Shown: positions 8,624 to 16,263, numbered from the stretch's first letter. The stretch is 29,552 nucleotides of DNA from CAZUQH01 sp964622465 (GCA_964622465.1 CAZUQH010000016.1:1-29552), one strand, 5' to 3'. Notes: a model not told the origin generated them from the sequence alone. Numbers and translations are program-made.

Positions 8624-8642
8624 TGACACGCTGCGCGTGTCA
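8624..8642. repeat. Hairpin overlapping the stop codon of the GAD-domain gene
   Basis: TGACACGC-TGC-GCGTGTCA is a perfect 8-bp stem with a 3-base loop, and its right end is the stop codon of the minus-strand gene ending at 8640. No T tract follows in the direction of transcription, so it is not a standard intrinsic terminator. It may stabilise the mRNA 3' end or belong to the adjoining repeat unit (CCTCAGGATGACAC). Confidence 0.6.
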
Positions 8643-8996
8643 CTTTTTGTGTGCTGCTACTTCTTTTTCAATGATTGCTATCGCTTTTTCGGCTGTCTCT
8701 CTTTTGTCAGCTACAAATATACCAACGTCCTGTTCGCCGACCTCAAGCGCCTGCTCTATTGCTTGCTTGTCCTCTTTGGTAAATCCATACTTTGGTAGTT
8801 CGTCCGTGGAGATAAACCCTTTACAATTGGTTTCAGCTTCCAGTTTTGCAGAGAGACGGTTAGAAAACTCGCGGTCTTCAATTAGCACACCATTAAAACC
8901 CGGCACCTTTATCCCTAAAACTACGCCACCCGATGCCGTAACTCCCTGTATTACATGGGAGTTGGAACCCTTTAATAGGTCAGTCAGGTCTTTCAT
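8640..8996 (-). CDS. Free-standing GAD-domain protein, archaeal GatE-like
   Basis: This 118-residue soluble protein matches, from memory, the GAD insertion domain of archaeal GatE (Glu-tRNA(Gln) amidotransferase subunit E; a related domain occurs in bacterial AspRS). GIKVPGFNGVL (28-38) resembles the GatE AVKLRGFDGLI segment. GFISTDELPKYGFT (60-73) resembles GIFHTDELPAYGIT. The later ADKRETAEKAI resembles the domain's closing helix. The amidotransferase and tRNA-binding parts are absent, and no matching frame precedes it. The ATG at 8996 lies 3 bases after the polX stop, with GAGAGGTGA upstream inside polX. It may bind RNA or protein, but the function of solo GAD proteins is not known to me. 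Confidence 0.7.
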   Translation of the reverse strand: MKDLTDLLKGSNSHVIQGVTASGGVVLGIKVPGFNGVLIEDREFSNRLSAKLEAETNCKGFISTDELPKYGFTKEDKQAIEQALEVGEQDVGIFVADKRETAEKAIAIIEKEVAAHKK

Positions 8997-8999
8997 CAG

Positions 9000-10739
9000 T
9001 CAATCACCTCTCTTTCTTCCAAGTATTTTTGCCAGTTGTGAATAAGAACGTGAATTCCAGATATTATTCTTGCTTAGCCAACCACGGCGCGCAACCGATA
9101 CGCCTAACTCCATGTATTCCAGTTCCCATAGAGCATGCGCATCGGTTCCGATTGCGATTTGAACTCCTTTTTCAGCTGCCTTTTGGCAATAGAAGTCCGG
9201 AAGGTCAAGGCGTACGGGATGCGCATTTATTTCCAGTGCTGTCCCCGTCTCTAATGCAACGCGAAATATTTCGGTCATATCCAGTTCATACGGTTCGCGC
9301 TTCCCAAAATGCCGTCCTGTCGGATGAGCAATGATATGGACGTATTTGTTTTCCATTGCACGAACAATTCTTTTTGTCAGAATTTCCTTTGGCTGCTTAA
9401 ATCCGGAATGAATGGCAGCAACAACTATGTCAAGACGACTGAGTAATTCATCATCATAGTCCAGTGACCCGTCGCTCATAATATCTACTTCTGTTCCGCA
9501 AAGTACACGGACGTTTTTGTTCTGTTCATTATACTTCCTGATTTCCTCAATTTTCTGAATAACGCGTTTAGGTTCCAGACCATTTGCAATTTTAAGCGAC
9601 TGAGAATGGTCGGTAACCGCAATCCATTCATATCCCCGTTTTTCTGCTCCATCTGCAATTTCGTCTATTGTTCCAGCGCCATCGCTATACGTAGAATGAA
9701 CATGAGAATCGCCCTTTATGTCTGACTGCTCGACAAGTACGGGTAGTTGTTCTTTTTCAGCAGATTCGAGTTCTCCACGGCACTCCCTGAGTTCTGGCGG
9801 TATGTATTGAAGTTTTAATTTCTCGAAGAGCTCGCGCTCAGTTTTTCCTGCAACCGGTTTATTATTGCCGACCTCAAACAGCCCGTATTCATTTATCGTA
9901 CATCCCATTTTAAGCGCGCGTGTCCGTATTGCAATATTATGGTCTTTGGAGCCGGTAAAATACATCATCGCTGCACCAAAGGAATTATCGTCTACAACCC
10001 TGAGGTCAACCTGAACGTCATCCTCTACACGCACTGACGATTTTGTCTCACCTTTAGCAATTACGGTTTTCACCATTGGAAGTTTGACGAACCGTTCCAT
10101 TACCAGTTTGCTTGATTTTGAAGGGTCATCAACAGTGCATAATATATCTATATCTCCAATCGTTTCTTTGCGTCGCCTTAAGCTGCCCGCTGGCTCCAAC
10201 TTTTTTATCTGCTTCATCTTACCGAGTTCACGGACTATTCTATTTGCAATATCTAAACCCTGAAAGAGAAGCAATCGTTTGCCAATTGATTTCTGCATCG
10301 CTATTGCGGCAAGGATATTCTCTTCTATTTTCATGCCGAAACCCGGCAACTCCTGGACTTTTCCCTGTTTGCAAGCTCTTTCTAATCCCTTAACGTTTTT
10401 TATATTCAACTTCTGGTACAGGATTCTGGCACGTTTTTGGCCAAGACCCGGCAAATTCGCAATTTCCAACAGCCCCTGTGGAACGCTGGACTTTAGTTCT
10501 TCATATTGCTTTAATTTTCCTGTTGAAAGTAGTTCCTCGATTTTTGCTCCAATACTTTGCCCGATGCCAGGTATCTTGTTAAGCTGGCCTTGTTGGACAA
10601 TTTCAGAAATAGGTTCCGTGAGTGTTTCGATATTACGCGCCGCTTTCTCATACGAGCGGATACGAAACTGGTTTTCGTCTTTGAGCTCCAACATTCTTGC
10701 AATCTCATAGAAAATGCTGGCTATTTCCTGATTTGTCAT
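9000..10739 (-). CDS. polX: DNA polymerase X with PHP domain
   Basis: This 579-residue protein has the bacterial/archaeal PolX layout. An N-terminal 8-kDa-like region carries helix-hairpin-helix motifs (IPGIGQSIG near 56-64, LPGLGQKRA near 96-104, LPGFGMK near 131). The pol-beta nucleotidyltransferase core has GDIDIL (D196, D198) and VQVDLRV (D245). The C-terminal PHP domain starts DSHVHSTYSDG (H346, H348), with later AIHSG, HIIAHPTGR, EINAHP and GTDAH metal-site motifs. The family fills short gaps in base-excision repair, and the PHP domain gives 3'-5' exonuclease or phosphatase activity. The catalytic residues all appear present. It lies between galT (20-base gap) and the GAD gene (3-base gap), so these are co-transcribed. 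Confidence 0.95.
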   Translation of the reverse strand: MTNQEIASIFYEIARMLELKDENQFRIRSYEKAARNIETLTEPISEIVQQGQLNKIPGIGQSIGAKIEELLSTGKLKQYEELKSSVPQGLLEIANLPGLGQKRARILYQKLNIKNVKGLERACKQGKVQELPGFGMKIEENILAAIAMQKSIGKRLLLFQGLDIANRIVRELGKMKQIKKLEPAGSLRRRKETIGDIDILCTVDDPSKSSKLVMERFVKLPMVKTVIAKGETKSSVRVEDDVQVDLRVVDDNSFGAAMMYFTGSKDHNIAIRTRALKMGCTINEYGLFEVGNNKPVAGKTERELFEKLKLQYIPPELRECRGELESAEKEQLPVLVEQSDIKGDSHVHSTYSDGAGTIDEIADGAEKRGYEWIAVTDHSQSLKIANGLEPKRVIQKIEEIRKYNEQNKNVRVLCGTEVDIMSDGSLDYDDELLSRLDIVVAAIHSGFKQPKEILTKRIVRAMENKYVHIIAHPTGRHFGKREPYELDMTEIFRVALETGTALEINAHPVRLDLPDFYCQKAAEKGVQIAIGTDAHALWELEYMELGVSVARRGWLSKNNIWNSRSYSQLAKILGRKRGD

Positions 10740-10759
10740 TTCTTTAACAGAAATGGAGA

Positions 10760-11812
10760 TTATTCAGATACGAAACTTTTTATTTTTCTCAAAAATTCGG
10801 CGGCAACTTCAGGTGTTGGCGGGTTTATAAAACATCCTCCACCCCACTCCAGTCCTCTCACTGGCTGGCTATGCGGGAGAATTTCAATATGCCAGTGATA
10901 ATAATCTGAGACCGGCCCCAGCTCCTTTCCATTTTCGGCTCTAAACGGTGCAGTATGTAAAACCCATTCCATTGGCGGTACGTCCAGGAGCTTGACAATC
11001 TTAATCATTATTGACTTTAGCATTTTTGCAAGCGATGGGATTTGTTGAGAAGCCAATCCGCAAAAATCAGAGTTGTGCTGCTTTGGGTATATATGCGTTT
11101 CAAAAGGGAAACGTGCAGCAAACGGGACAAATGCAAGGAAATTATCGTTTTCTTCGACTATTCTCGACTTGTTAGACATTTCCTCTTTTAATATATCGCA
11201 AAAGATGCAGCTCTTTTTCTCCTCGTAGTAATGCCTGGCGCCATTGAGCTCTTTTTCAATCTTAGCAGGAATAATAGGAAGCCCTATAATCTGGGAATGC
11301 GCATGCGGAAGAGAAATACGCCTGTCATACCCTTGATTTTTAAAAACGAGCACTGAGCAGATTTTAGGGTCTTTTTTAAGCTCTTTGATTCGCTCCTGAG
11401 CAATCCAGAGCACCTCTTTCATATAAACCCTTTGCGTCATGACATCGTCACTGATACATATTATGTGATACGGTGATTCGACTATAATCTCGTGTTCACC
11501 ATATGTGGCCATTTTTTCGTAGGAAATAAATTGCCCCTCACTCTTTTTTTCTGCTTCGCCAGGCCGCTCGCATATCGGATAACGGCTTGGAATAACCCTG
11601 ACTGACCAACCAGGAGTATTTGGAGCACTGTCTTTTTTTCTTATTGCCTGGATTTCGGGTTTCGTCTGGATTTCATTGCCTTCACAGAATGGGCAGAAAC
11701 CCTCTCTTTCCGAAATCCGGACAGTCAAAAAATCCATAGGCGTCTGTCCATCCCGTGTGCCGGTAATAATAATCCATTCGTTAGTTATTGGATCACGTCT
11801 TAATTCTGACAT
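10760..11812 (-). CDS. galT: GalT-family nucleotidyltransferase, paralogue 1 (Memo cluster)
   Basis: This 350-residue HIT-superfamily protein of the galactose-1-phosphate uridylyltransferase family starts RRDPITNEWIII and has a zinc-type CPFC (40-43), a second CIFC, the catalytic HAHSQ (170-174, nucleophile likely H172) and the late HWHIEI. Family members move a nucleotidyl group between sugar phosphates; some relatives act as ADP- or other nucleotide-specific phosphorylases. The segment before the catalytic histidines reads GYDRRISLPHAHSQ, not the usual GPxAG(A/T)SLxHxHSQ seen in the second copy (26215-27216), so donor specificity may differ. It overlaps the Memo gene by 13 bases and has GAGGGGG before its ATG. 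The true sugar substrate is unknown. Confidence 0.88.
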   Translation of the reverse strand: MSELRRDPITNEWIIITGTRDGQTPMDFLTVRISEREGFCPFCEGNEIQTKPEIQAIRKKDSAPNTPGWSVRVIPSRYPICERPGEAEKKSEGQFISYEKMATYGEHEIIVESPYHIICISDDVMTQRVYMKEVLWIAQERIKELKKDPKICSVLVFKNQGYDRRISLPHAHSQIIGLPIIPAKIEKELNGARHYYEEKKSCIFCDILKEEMSNKSRIVEENDNFLAFVPFAARFPFETHIYPKQHNSDFCGLASQQIPSLAKMLKSIMIKIVKLLDVPPMEWVLHTAPFRAENGKELGPVSDYYHWHIEILPHSQPVRGLEWGGGCFINPPTPEVAAEFLRKIKSFVSE

Positions 11813-12630
11813 TTTCCCCCCTCATTTTTAACAATCACTCCTGCGTAGCCGACTACCGAAGAGAAGTCACCCGTGACTTCACCGGACGTTTCATAGCGAA
11901 TCAGTTCGGCATTTTTAGCACCAAGCAACTTTGAAGCATGTAACATGACAGCTACAGGACCCGAACCACACATTGTTATATCGTTTATCGCTACTGTTTC
12001 GAGAAGCCCGTCCGGGTCGAGAGCAAGAATCCGTTCCAGTGCAAGCTTGTCCTTTTGTTCGGCTGTCCCGCTGGGTTCGTAATGGGTCATGTCAGAAGAT
12101 GCTACTATCAGGACGTCTCTTTCTTTAGATATGGACAAAGCAATTGCTTTTCCTATATCCTCACAGGCAGGGGGAGAATAATCTGCGAGACAAATTGGCA
12201 CAAGTTTTGCGTTGGGGTTTATCAGTTGAATGAACGGTAATTGGACTTCGATGGAATGTTCTTTAATATGAGCGTCTTTGTCTGCTTCCAGATATTTTGA
12301 ATGTTTCTGTATTCGCACTGCAAGGTCAGCGTCTATTCTGATTGCCTCGAACGGCATTTCCCATACCCCTTCCGTCATTATAGCAGCTGGAGAACCGAGG
12401 CCTGTATGGTTAGGGCCTATGATGACGACGGTATCCGGAATTTCTATCCTGCTATATACGGAACCAGCAACCCTGCCGGAATACTCGTAGCCGGCATGTG
12501 GTACCATAATACCGACGGCTTTTGTAGTTCGCTTCTTCGCGAGGCCTGGCATTAGTTTAACAAGCATTTGCTCTAACTGTTCGGGTTTGCCAGGATAAAA
12601 CATACCTGCGCGTGCTGCTTTTCTTACCAT
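11800..12630 (-). CDS. Memo-family protein (AmmeMemoRadiSam system protein B), stand-alone
   Basis: This 276-residue protein of the Memo family is related in fold to extradiol dioxygenases. It shows the family metal-site positions: PHAGYEYSG (H45), IGPNHTG (H75), KEHSIEVQLPF (H125), SSDMTHYE (H183) and CGSGPVAVML (C221). Human MEMO1 uses two equivalent histidines and the cysteine to bind metal. No signal peptide is present, so it should be cytoplasmic, unlike the Memo domain of the fusion protein upstream. It has its own promoter in the 71-base spacer and AAGGAT before the ATG. Its stop overlaps galT, tying Memo expression to a nucleotidyltransferase. The reaction is unknown. Confidence 0.92.
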   Translation of the reverse strand: MVRKAARAGMFYPGKPEQLEQMLVKLMPGLAKKRTTKAVGIMVPHAGYEYSGRVAGSVYSRIEIPDTVVIIGPNHTGLGSPAAIMTEGVWEMPFEAIRIDADLAVRIQKHSKYLEADKDAHIKEHSIEVQLPFIQLINPNAKLVPICLADYSPPACEDIGKAIALSISKERDVLIVASSDMTHYEPSGTAEQKDKLALERILALDPDGLLETVAINDITMCGSGPVAVMLHASKLLGAKNAELIRYETSGEVTGDFSSVVGYAGVIVKNEGGKCQN

Positions 12631-12657
12631 ATCATATCCTTAGTTTTAGACAACCAC

Positions 12658-12686
12658 ATTATAACCGAATCGTTTTAGTATTGCAA
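12658..12686 (-). promoter_or_regulatory. Sigma-70-type promoter for the Memo-galT-polX-GAD genes
   Basis: On the minus strand, TTGCAA (12681-12686) and TATAAT (12658-12663) are separated by exactly 17 bases. Transcription would start near 12651 and give a leader of about 20 bases with AAGGAT before the ATG at 12630. It splits the cluster into an upstream unit (fusion gene and pflX) and a downstream unit that can be expressed alone. Confidence 0.65.
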
Positions 12687-12701
12687 GGAACAGGAACACT
12701 G

Positions 12702-13631
12702 TTATTCTATCTGGCGCCATCCGTTTGTCAGTCCATGACGGTTTAAGTATGCTGCGGCAGTGTCGTATTCTTCTGTTGTGAGCCGTCTGGATAGCTCAGG
12801 ATATTTAAATGCATTATAGCAGGGATGATACTGAGACATCAAACTGATATAGACCTGTGGAGAAATTTCCCGGGCGAGAAACTCTAGAACTTTGTTCGTA
12901 TCTTCTATGACGCCCGGAAGTACCAGATGCCTCACTAATAGCCCGCGTACGGCAACTCCATGAGAATCGAGCGTCAAATCTCCTGCCTGACGGTACATTT
13001 CCTTCAGTGCAAGTCTATTGATTTGGGGATAATCAGCTGCGTGTGAATACTTCTCTGCCAATTCAGAGCTCCAGTATTTTGCATCAGGCATGTAAATATC
13101 TATTATTCCGTCCAGTAACCGGAGCGTCTCAATCGATTCATAACCCCCGGAATTATATACAAGAGGTATATGCAGTCCTCGTTCTATTGCCATTCCAAGT
13201 GCCTCAAGTATCTGAGGAACGTAGTGAGTAGGTGTAACAAGATTAATGTTGTGAGCACCTTCTTCCTGAAGTTCAAGCATCATTTTAGCGAGCCCTTCTT
13301 CGGTGACGTTTCTTCCGTTACCGAGATTACTTATCGGGTAGTTCTGACAAAATACGCAATGAAGGTTGCAGTTGGTAAAGAAAACCGTTCCTGAGCCATT
13401 TGAACCGGAAATTGGCGGTTCCTCGCCAAAATGCAGGTTATGGCTCGATATCTTGAGCACGCGGCCTGCGCCGCATACGCCTTTGTGTTCACCATCCAGC
13501 CGCAGGGTGCCGCATTTTCTGGGGCACAAATGACATTTCTCTTCCAGTAGATAGAGCTGCTTGACGCGGCGTCCAAATTCTCCTGTTTTGTAAAGGTCCA
13601 GATATCCAGGTTCAGCGATTTCGGTTCTCAT
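12702..13631 (-). CDS. pflX: Radical SAM protein of the PflX family (COG1313-like)
   Basis: This 309-residue radical SAM enzyme has the cluster motif C88-x3-C92-x2-C95 (TNCNLHCVFCQNY), preceded by a cysteine-rich N-terminal region (CHLCPRKC at 33-40 and GVCGAG at C53) that could bind another metal centre. Blocks such as HFGEEPPISG, GAHNINLVTPTHYVPQ, DIYMPDAKY, LALKEMYRQ and GLLVRHLVLPG are those of the PflX group, which resembles pyruvate-formate-lyase activators but has no known substrate. It sits 14 bases after the Memo-AMMECR1 gene, where the radical SAM member of the AmmeMemoRadiSam set is expected; that member is usually of the AmrS/COG1180 type, so PflX may replace it. Confidence 0.9.
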   Translation of the reverse strand: MRTEIAEPGYLDLYKTGEFGRRVKQLYLLEEKCHLCPRKCGTLRLDGEHKGVCGAGRVLKISSHNLHFGEEPPISGSNGSGTVFFTNCNLHCVFCQNYPISNLGNGRNVTEEGLAKMMLELQEEGAHNINLVTPTHYVPQILEALGMAIERGLHIPLVYNSGGYESIETLRLLDGIIDIYMPDAKYWSSELAEKYSHAADYPQINRLALKEMYRQAGDLTLDSHGVAVRGLLVRHLVLPGVIEDTNKVLEFLAREISPQVYISLMSQYHPCYNAFKYPELSRRLTTEEYDTAAAYLNRHGLTNGWRQIE

Positions 13632-13645
13632 ATCACTCTATTGCT

Positions 13646-15157
13646 CTATTTTTCCGGTACTTCGTCTTTTTCGCCAAAGACCTCTGCCGTAAACACCAGC
13701 AGGTCTGTTTCGGCATTTTTCCATGCGTCAGGAGCAAGCCCTGCTTTATCAGCGCACAGGTGCCTCAGGAATTCTTCTTTGCTCCAACCGGTCTCAGTTG
13801 CAACCTGCGGCAGAAATACGCCGCTGCGGCCATAACAATTGACAATGACACCGTGCTCTCCAAGCCGTATTTCGTCCGCACTCTTGACCTTTTTTGGAAC
13901 TGAAAGCACGGATATTTCTATGTCAATCTTGTCAAGTTCGCTTGCGTCAAGCGGTTGAAAACGCGTGTCGCGAAATGCGGATCCTATCGCCATATTTCTA
14001 ACTGCCTGCCATAACGGTTCCCGTGGCAAAATACTCCCGATACATCCCCTCAACATTCCCGATTTATGCAGTGTTACGAATACGCCGCGCTCTTCTAGAA
14101 GTGTTGTGTCCGTAATTTCAAAGTGCGGTTTCTTTCCTGATTCAAGATAACTTGAAATGGTTTCTCTTGCTATCCTTAACAATAATTCCCGCTGATTTTG
14201 ATTAAGTTTCTGCTCAAGCATACCGGTTCCCCCTTTCGTTGGAGGTTCTTTCTCTGTCTGGCTGGTAACTGCAAATGCGCCATATCCAACTACCGAACTT
14301 TTGTCGCCAGTCGTATCTCCGGAATTTGTGTAGCGGAGGCAGGTTATCTTATCTGCGCCTAACTGGCGAGATGTCAGCATTGTGGTTATAACAGCTGCCG
14401 AACCGCACAACTCCGTCTCACCTCTCGACAGGTACGTAATAAGTCCGTCAGTATCGTATTTCTCCATCATGTCGATAGTCAATCCGTCCATTTGCCGCGC
14501 TCTGGTATCTGAATGGTAATGTGACATATCAGTAGATGCGATGATTAGGATATCCTGCCTGTCTCGCATAACATGAGCAATTGCCTGAGACAAATTGGAA
14601 CAGAGCTCATTGCCGGGGTAGTTAACCAGAACAGGTACGATTTTGAAATTGCCGTTATGCCATACTGTTTGCAAAAACGGGAGCAGGACTTCCAGAGAAT
14701 GTTCCGGAGCAAAAGGTCCGGCATCAGAAATAATATCAGGACAGGTAAGCAGTTTATCAACGATATCTCCATCAATTTTCAAGGTGCCGAGCGGGGTCTG
14801 CCAGGCACCGGACGGATATATTACTGCTTTATCTATCCGCACGTGATGCGAAGGACCAATGAGAATGACGGTATCGTATCTGCGGGATTCCAATAAAGCG
14901 AACGCATACGCTGCTGTCTGACCTGAGTACACGTATCCTGCGTGCGGGGAAATAATCGCTACAAGACGGCCATCTAATTTTGCTAGAGGGACCGCCCCAA
15001 GAAATCCGCTCACCGTCTTCCTTAAAGCACTGGCTTCCCCGGGATAGAATAGTCCTGCGGCAGCAGGTGGACGGACGGTTGACTCTGATTTGCGCTCACA
15101 ACCTGCACAAATCAATATTCCAACCGCCAAACAAACGGCCGCGATGCGTCCTGTCAT
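13646..15157 (-). CDS. Predicted lipoprotein fusing Memo and AMMECR1 domains
   Basis: This is a 503-residue two-domain protein. Residues 1-20 form a signal-like helix ending ICAGC, a lipobox-like site at C20 with a non-ideal residue at -3. Residues about 28-298 are a Memo domain with PHAGYVYSG (H72), IGPSHH (H104/105), PEHSLEVLLPF (H153), STDMSHYH and ELCGSAA (C251). A short linker (PPTKGGTG) joins an AMMECR1 domain (about 313-500) with the hallmark LRGCIGS (369-375). If the signal is used, both domains lie outside the inner membrane, unlike usual cytosolic Memo/AMMECR1 proteins. A purine-rich ribosome site precedes the internal ATG for M313. It leads the cluster and is divergent from the flippase gene. 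Domain calls are firm; lipidation is inference. Confidence 0.92.
   Translation of the reverse strand: MTGRIAAVCLAVGILICAGCERKSESTVRPPAAAGLFYPGEASALRKTVSGFLGAVPLAKLDGRLVAIISPHAGYVYSGQTAAYAFALLESRRYDTVILIGPSHHVRIDKAVIYPSGAWQTPLGTLKIDGDIVDKLLTCPDIISDAGPFAPEHSLEVLLPFLQTVWHNGNFKIVPVLVNYPGNELCSNLSQAIAHVMRDRQDILIIASTDMSHYHSDTRARQMDGLTIDMMEKYDTDGLITYLSRGETELCGSAAVITTMLTSRQLGADKITCLRYTNSGDTTGDKSSVVGYGAFAVTSQTEKEPPTKGGTGMLEQKLNQNQRELLLRIARETISSYLESGKKPHFEITDTTLLEERGVFVTLHKSGMLRGCIGSILPREPLWQAVRNMAIGSAFRDTRFQPLDASELDKIDIEISVLSVPKKVKSADEIRLGEHGVIVNCYGRSGVFLPQVATETGWSKEEFLRHLCADKAGLAPDAWKNAETDLLVFTAEVFGEKDEVPEK
14219..14236 (-). promoter_or_regulatory. Possible internal ribosome-binding site and start for free AMMECR1
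   Basis: Within the fusion gene, AAAGGGGG (14229-14236) lies 7 bases before an in-frame ATG (14219-14221) at residue 313, the first residue of the AMMECR1 domain. Initiation here would make a 191-residue AMMECR1 protein without a signal peptide, which would stay in the cytoplasm. It may instead be only a relic of the gene fusion. Confidence 0.4.
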
Positions 15158-15166
15158 AGTATATTT

Positions 15167-15195
15167 ATTCTACTTACTGTTTACGGATATTTCAA
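15167..15195 (-). promoter_or_regulatory. Promoter of the Memo-AMMECR1 gene, predicted leaderless
   Basis: On the minus strand, TTGAAA (15190-15195) and TAGAAT (15167-15172) are spaced by 17 bases. Only 9 bases lie between the -10 box and the ATG at 15157, so transcription would start within about 0-3 bases of the start codon. No Shine-Dalgarno is present before the ATG. Confidence 0.55.
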
Positions 15196-15215
15196 GTCAG
15201 CATGTGCCACGAAGG

Positions 15216-15244
15216 TTGACTTTGAAGAATGCTATTGGTATACT
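15216..15244 (+). promoter_or_regulatory. Promoter of the flippase-like gene, predicted leaderless
   Basis: TTGACT (15216-15221) and TATACT (15239-15244) are separated by 17 bases. The ATG at 15253 is only 8 bases after the -10 box, so the predicted start of transcription falls at or next to the A of ATG. There is no ribosome-binding site in this interval. Confidence 0.65.
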
Positions 15245-15252
15245 GTTATATT

Positions 15253-16263
15253 ATGAAGCGAAAAACAGCGATAATTATCCTCGGCGTAGTATTCAGTATC
15301 GTCTTTCTTTATCTCGCCGTCCGTCAGATAGATTGGTCACAATTCCTGGATGCTTACCGTCAGGCAAATTACTGGTGGCTGATACCAGCCGCTTTTGTCT
15401 ACGTAGGCGGCTATTTACTCCGTGGTCTACGGTGGCAGGTTATTCTCAGCCCTGTAAAAAAATGCCGGTATTTAAACACTCTATCGGCACTGATGATTGG
15501 ATTTATGGCGAATAATTTGTTGCCGTTGAGAATCGGCGAATTCGTTCGTGCTTACCTTCATGGCACCCGGGAAAAACTACCAAAGACCTCGTCATTCGCA
15601 ACCATCCTTGTGGAAAGAACGTTTGACCTCTTTGCGCTGGTTGTTATTTTCTTGCTCGCCACCCTGATAATGCCAGTACCGTTCTGGGTTAAACGCATTG
15701 CAATAATTATCGCAATTATCCTGGCATTAATCATTGCCTTTTACTATGGCATGCTTTTCCGTCGTGAACAAACTGAGAAATTGGTACGGAATATATTATT
15801 TTTTCTGCCAAAAAGAGCAACTGACAATGTTGCCAAACTTGTGTCCCCTTTTATCTCCGGTCTGGAAGTGATGCTTGTAAAGCGTGAACTACTGACAACT
15901 GTCGGACTTTCTATCGGCATCTGGCTCGCTGAGGCAATGACATGCTGGATACTCCTTTATGGATTTTTCCCGGAAGTATATCTCCCATTTGGCGCGGCAA
16001 TGCTGGTCATAACAATCGTGTCTTTTGGCGTTATTCTTCCGTCTTCACCTGGTTTTGTCGGCATTTTCGAGAGTTTTACGGTTATGGCATTGTTGTTGCT
16101 GGGAATCGAAAAGGGGCCGGCTCTCAGTTTTGCCGTGCTTACTCACGTATTACAATTCGGTATGACCGTTGTGGCTGGTCTTGGATTTATGTGGCGGGAA
16201 AACCTTGCGCTGGCACAAATAGTAAAACAAGCAGAAAAATTAGAAGAGGAAGAACTCGCCTAA
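15253..16263 (+). CDS. Flippase-like integral membrane protein (LPG synthase TM / UPF0104 family)
   Basis: This 336-residue polytopic membrane protein shows the family signature regions: YLLRGLRWQVILSP (about 56-69), FMANNLLPLRIGEFVRAYL and the VERTFDLFALVV helix, followed by several further helices and GVILPSSPGFVGIFES. Members include the membrane part of MprF, which flips aminoacyl-phospholipids, and stand-alone forms thought to move lipids or lipid-linked glycans. No aminoacyltransferase domain is present. I chose the ATG at 15253 over one 24 bases upstream because the promoter's -10 box overlaps that upstream stretch and the hydrophobic start fits. It is the only convincing plus-strand gene and converges with the ABC permease 25 bases downstream. 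Confidence 0.88.
   Translation: MKRKTAIIILGVVFSIVFLYLAVRQIDWSQFLDAYRQANYWWLIPAAFVYVGGYLLRGLRWQVILSPVKKCRYLNTLSALMIGFMANNLLPLRIGEFVRAYLHGTREKLPKTSSFATILVERTFDLFALVVIFLLATLIMPVPFWVKRIAIIIAIILALIIAFYYGMLFRREQTEKLVRNILFFLPKRATDNVAKLVSPFISGLEVMLVKRELLTTVGLSIGIWLAEAMTCWILLYGFFPEVYLPFGAAMLVITIVSFGVILPSSPGFVGIFESFTVMALLLLGIEKGPALSFAVLTHVLQFGMTVVAGLGFMWRENLALAQIVKQAEKLEEEELA

Noticed and set aside
8624..8642. Intrinsic terminator after the GAD gene
   Set aside because: The stem is strong, but no T run follows it on the transcribed strand.
13641..14896. Several plus-strand open frames over the Memo-AMMECR1 gene
   Set aside because: They are antisense shadows of a gene with clear family motifs on the minus strand.
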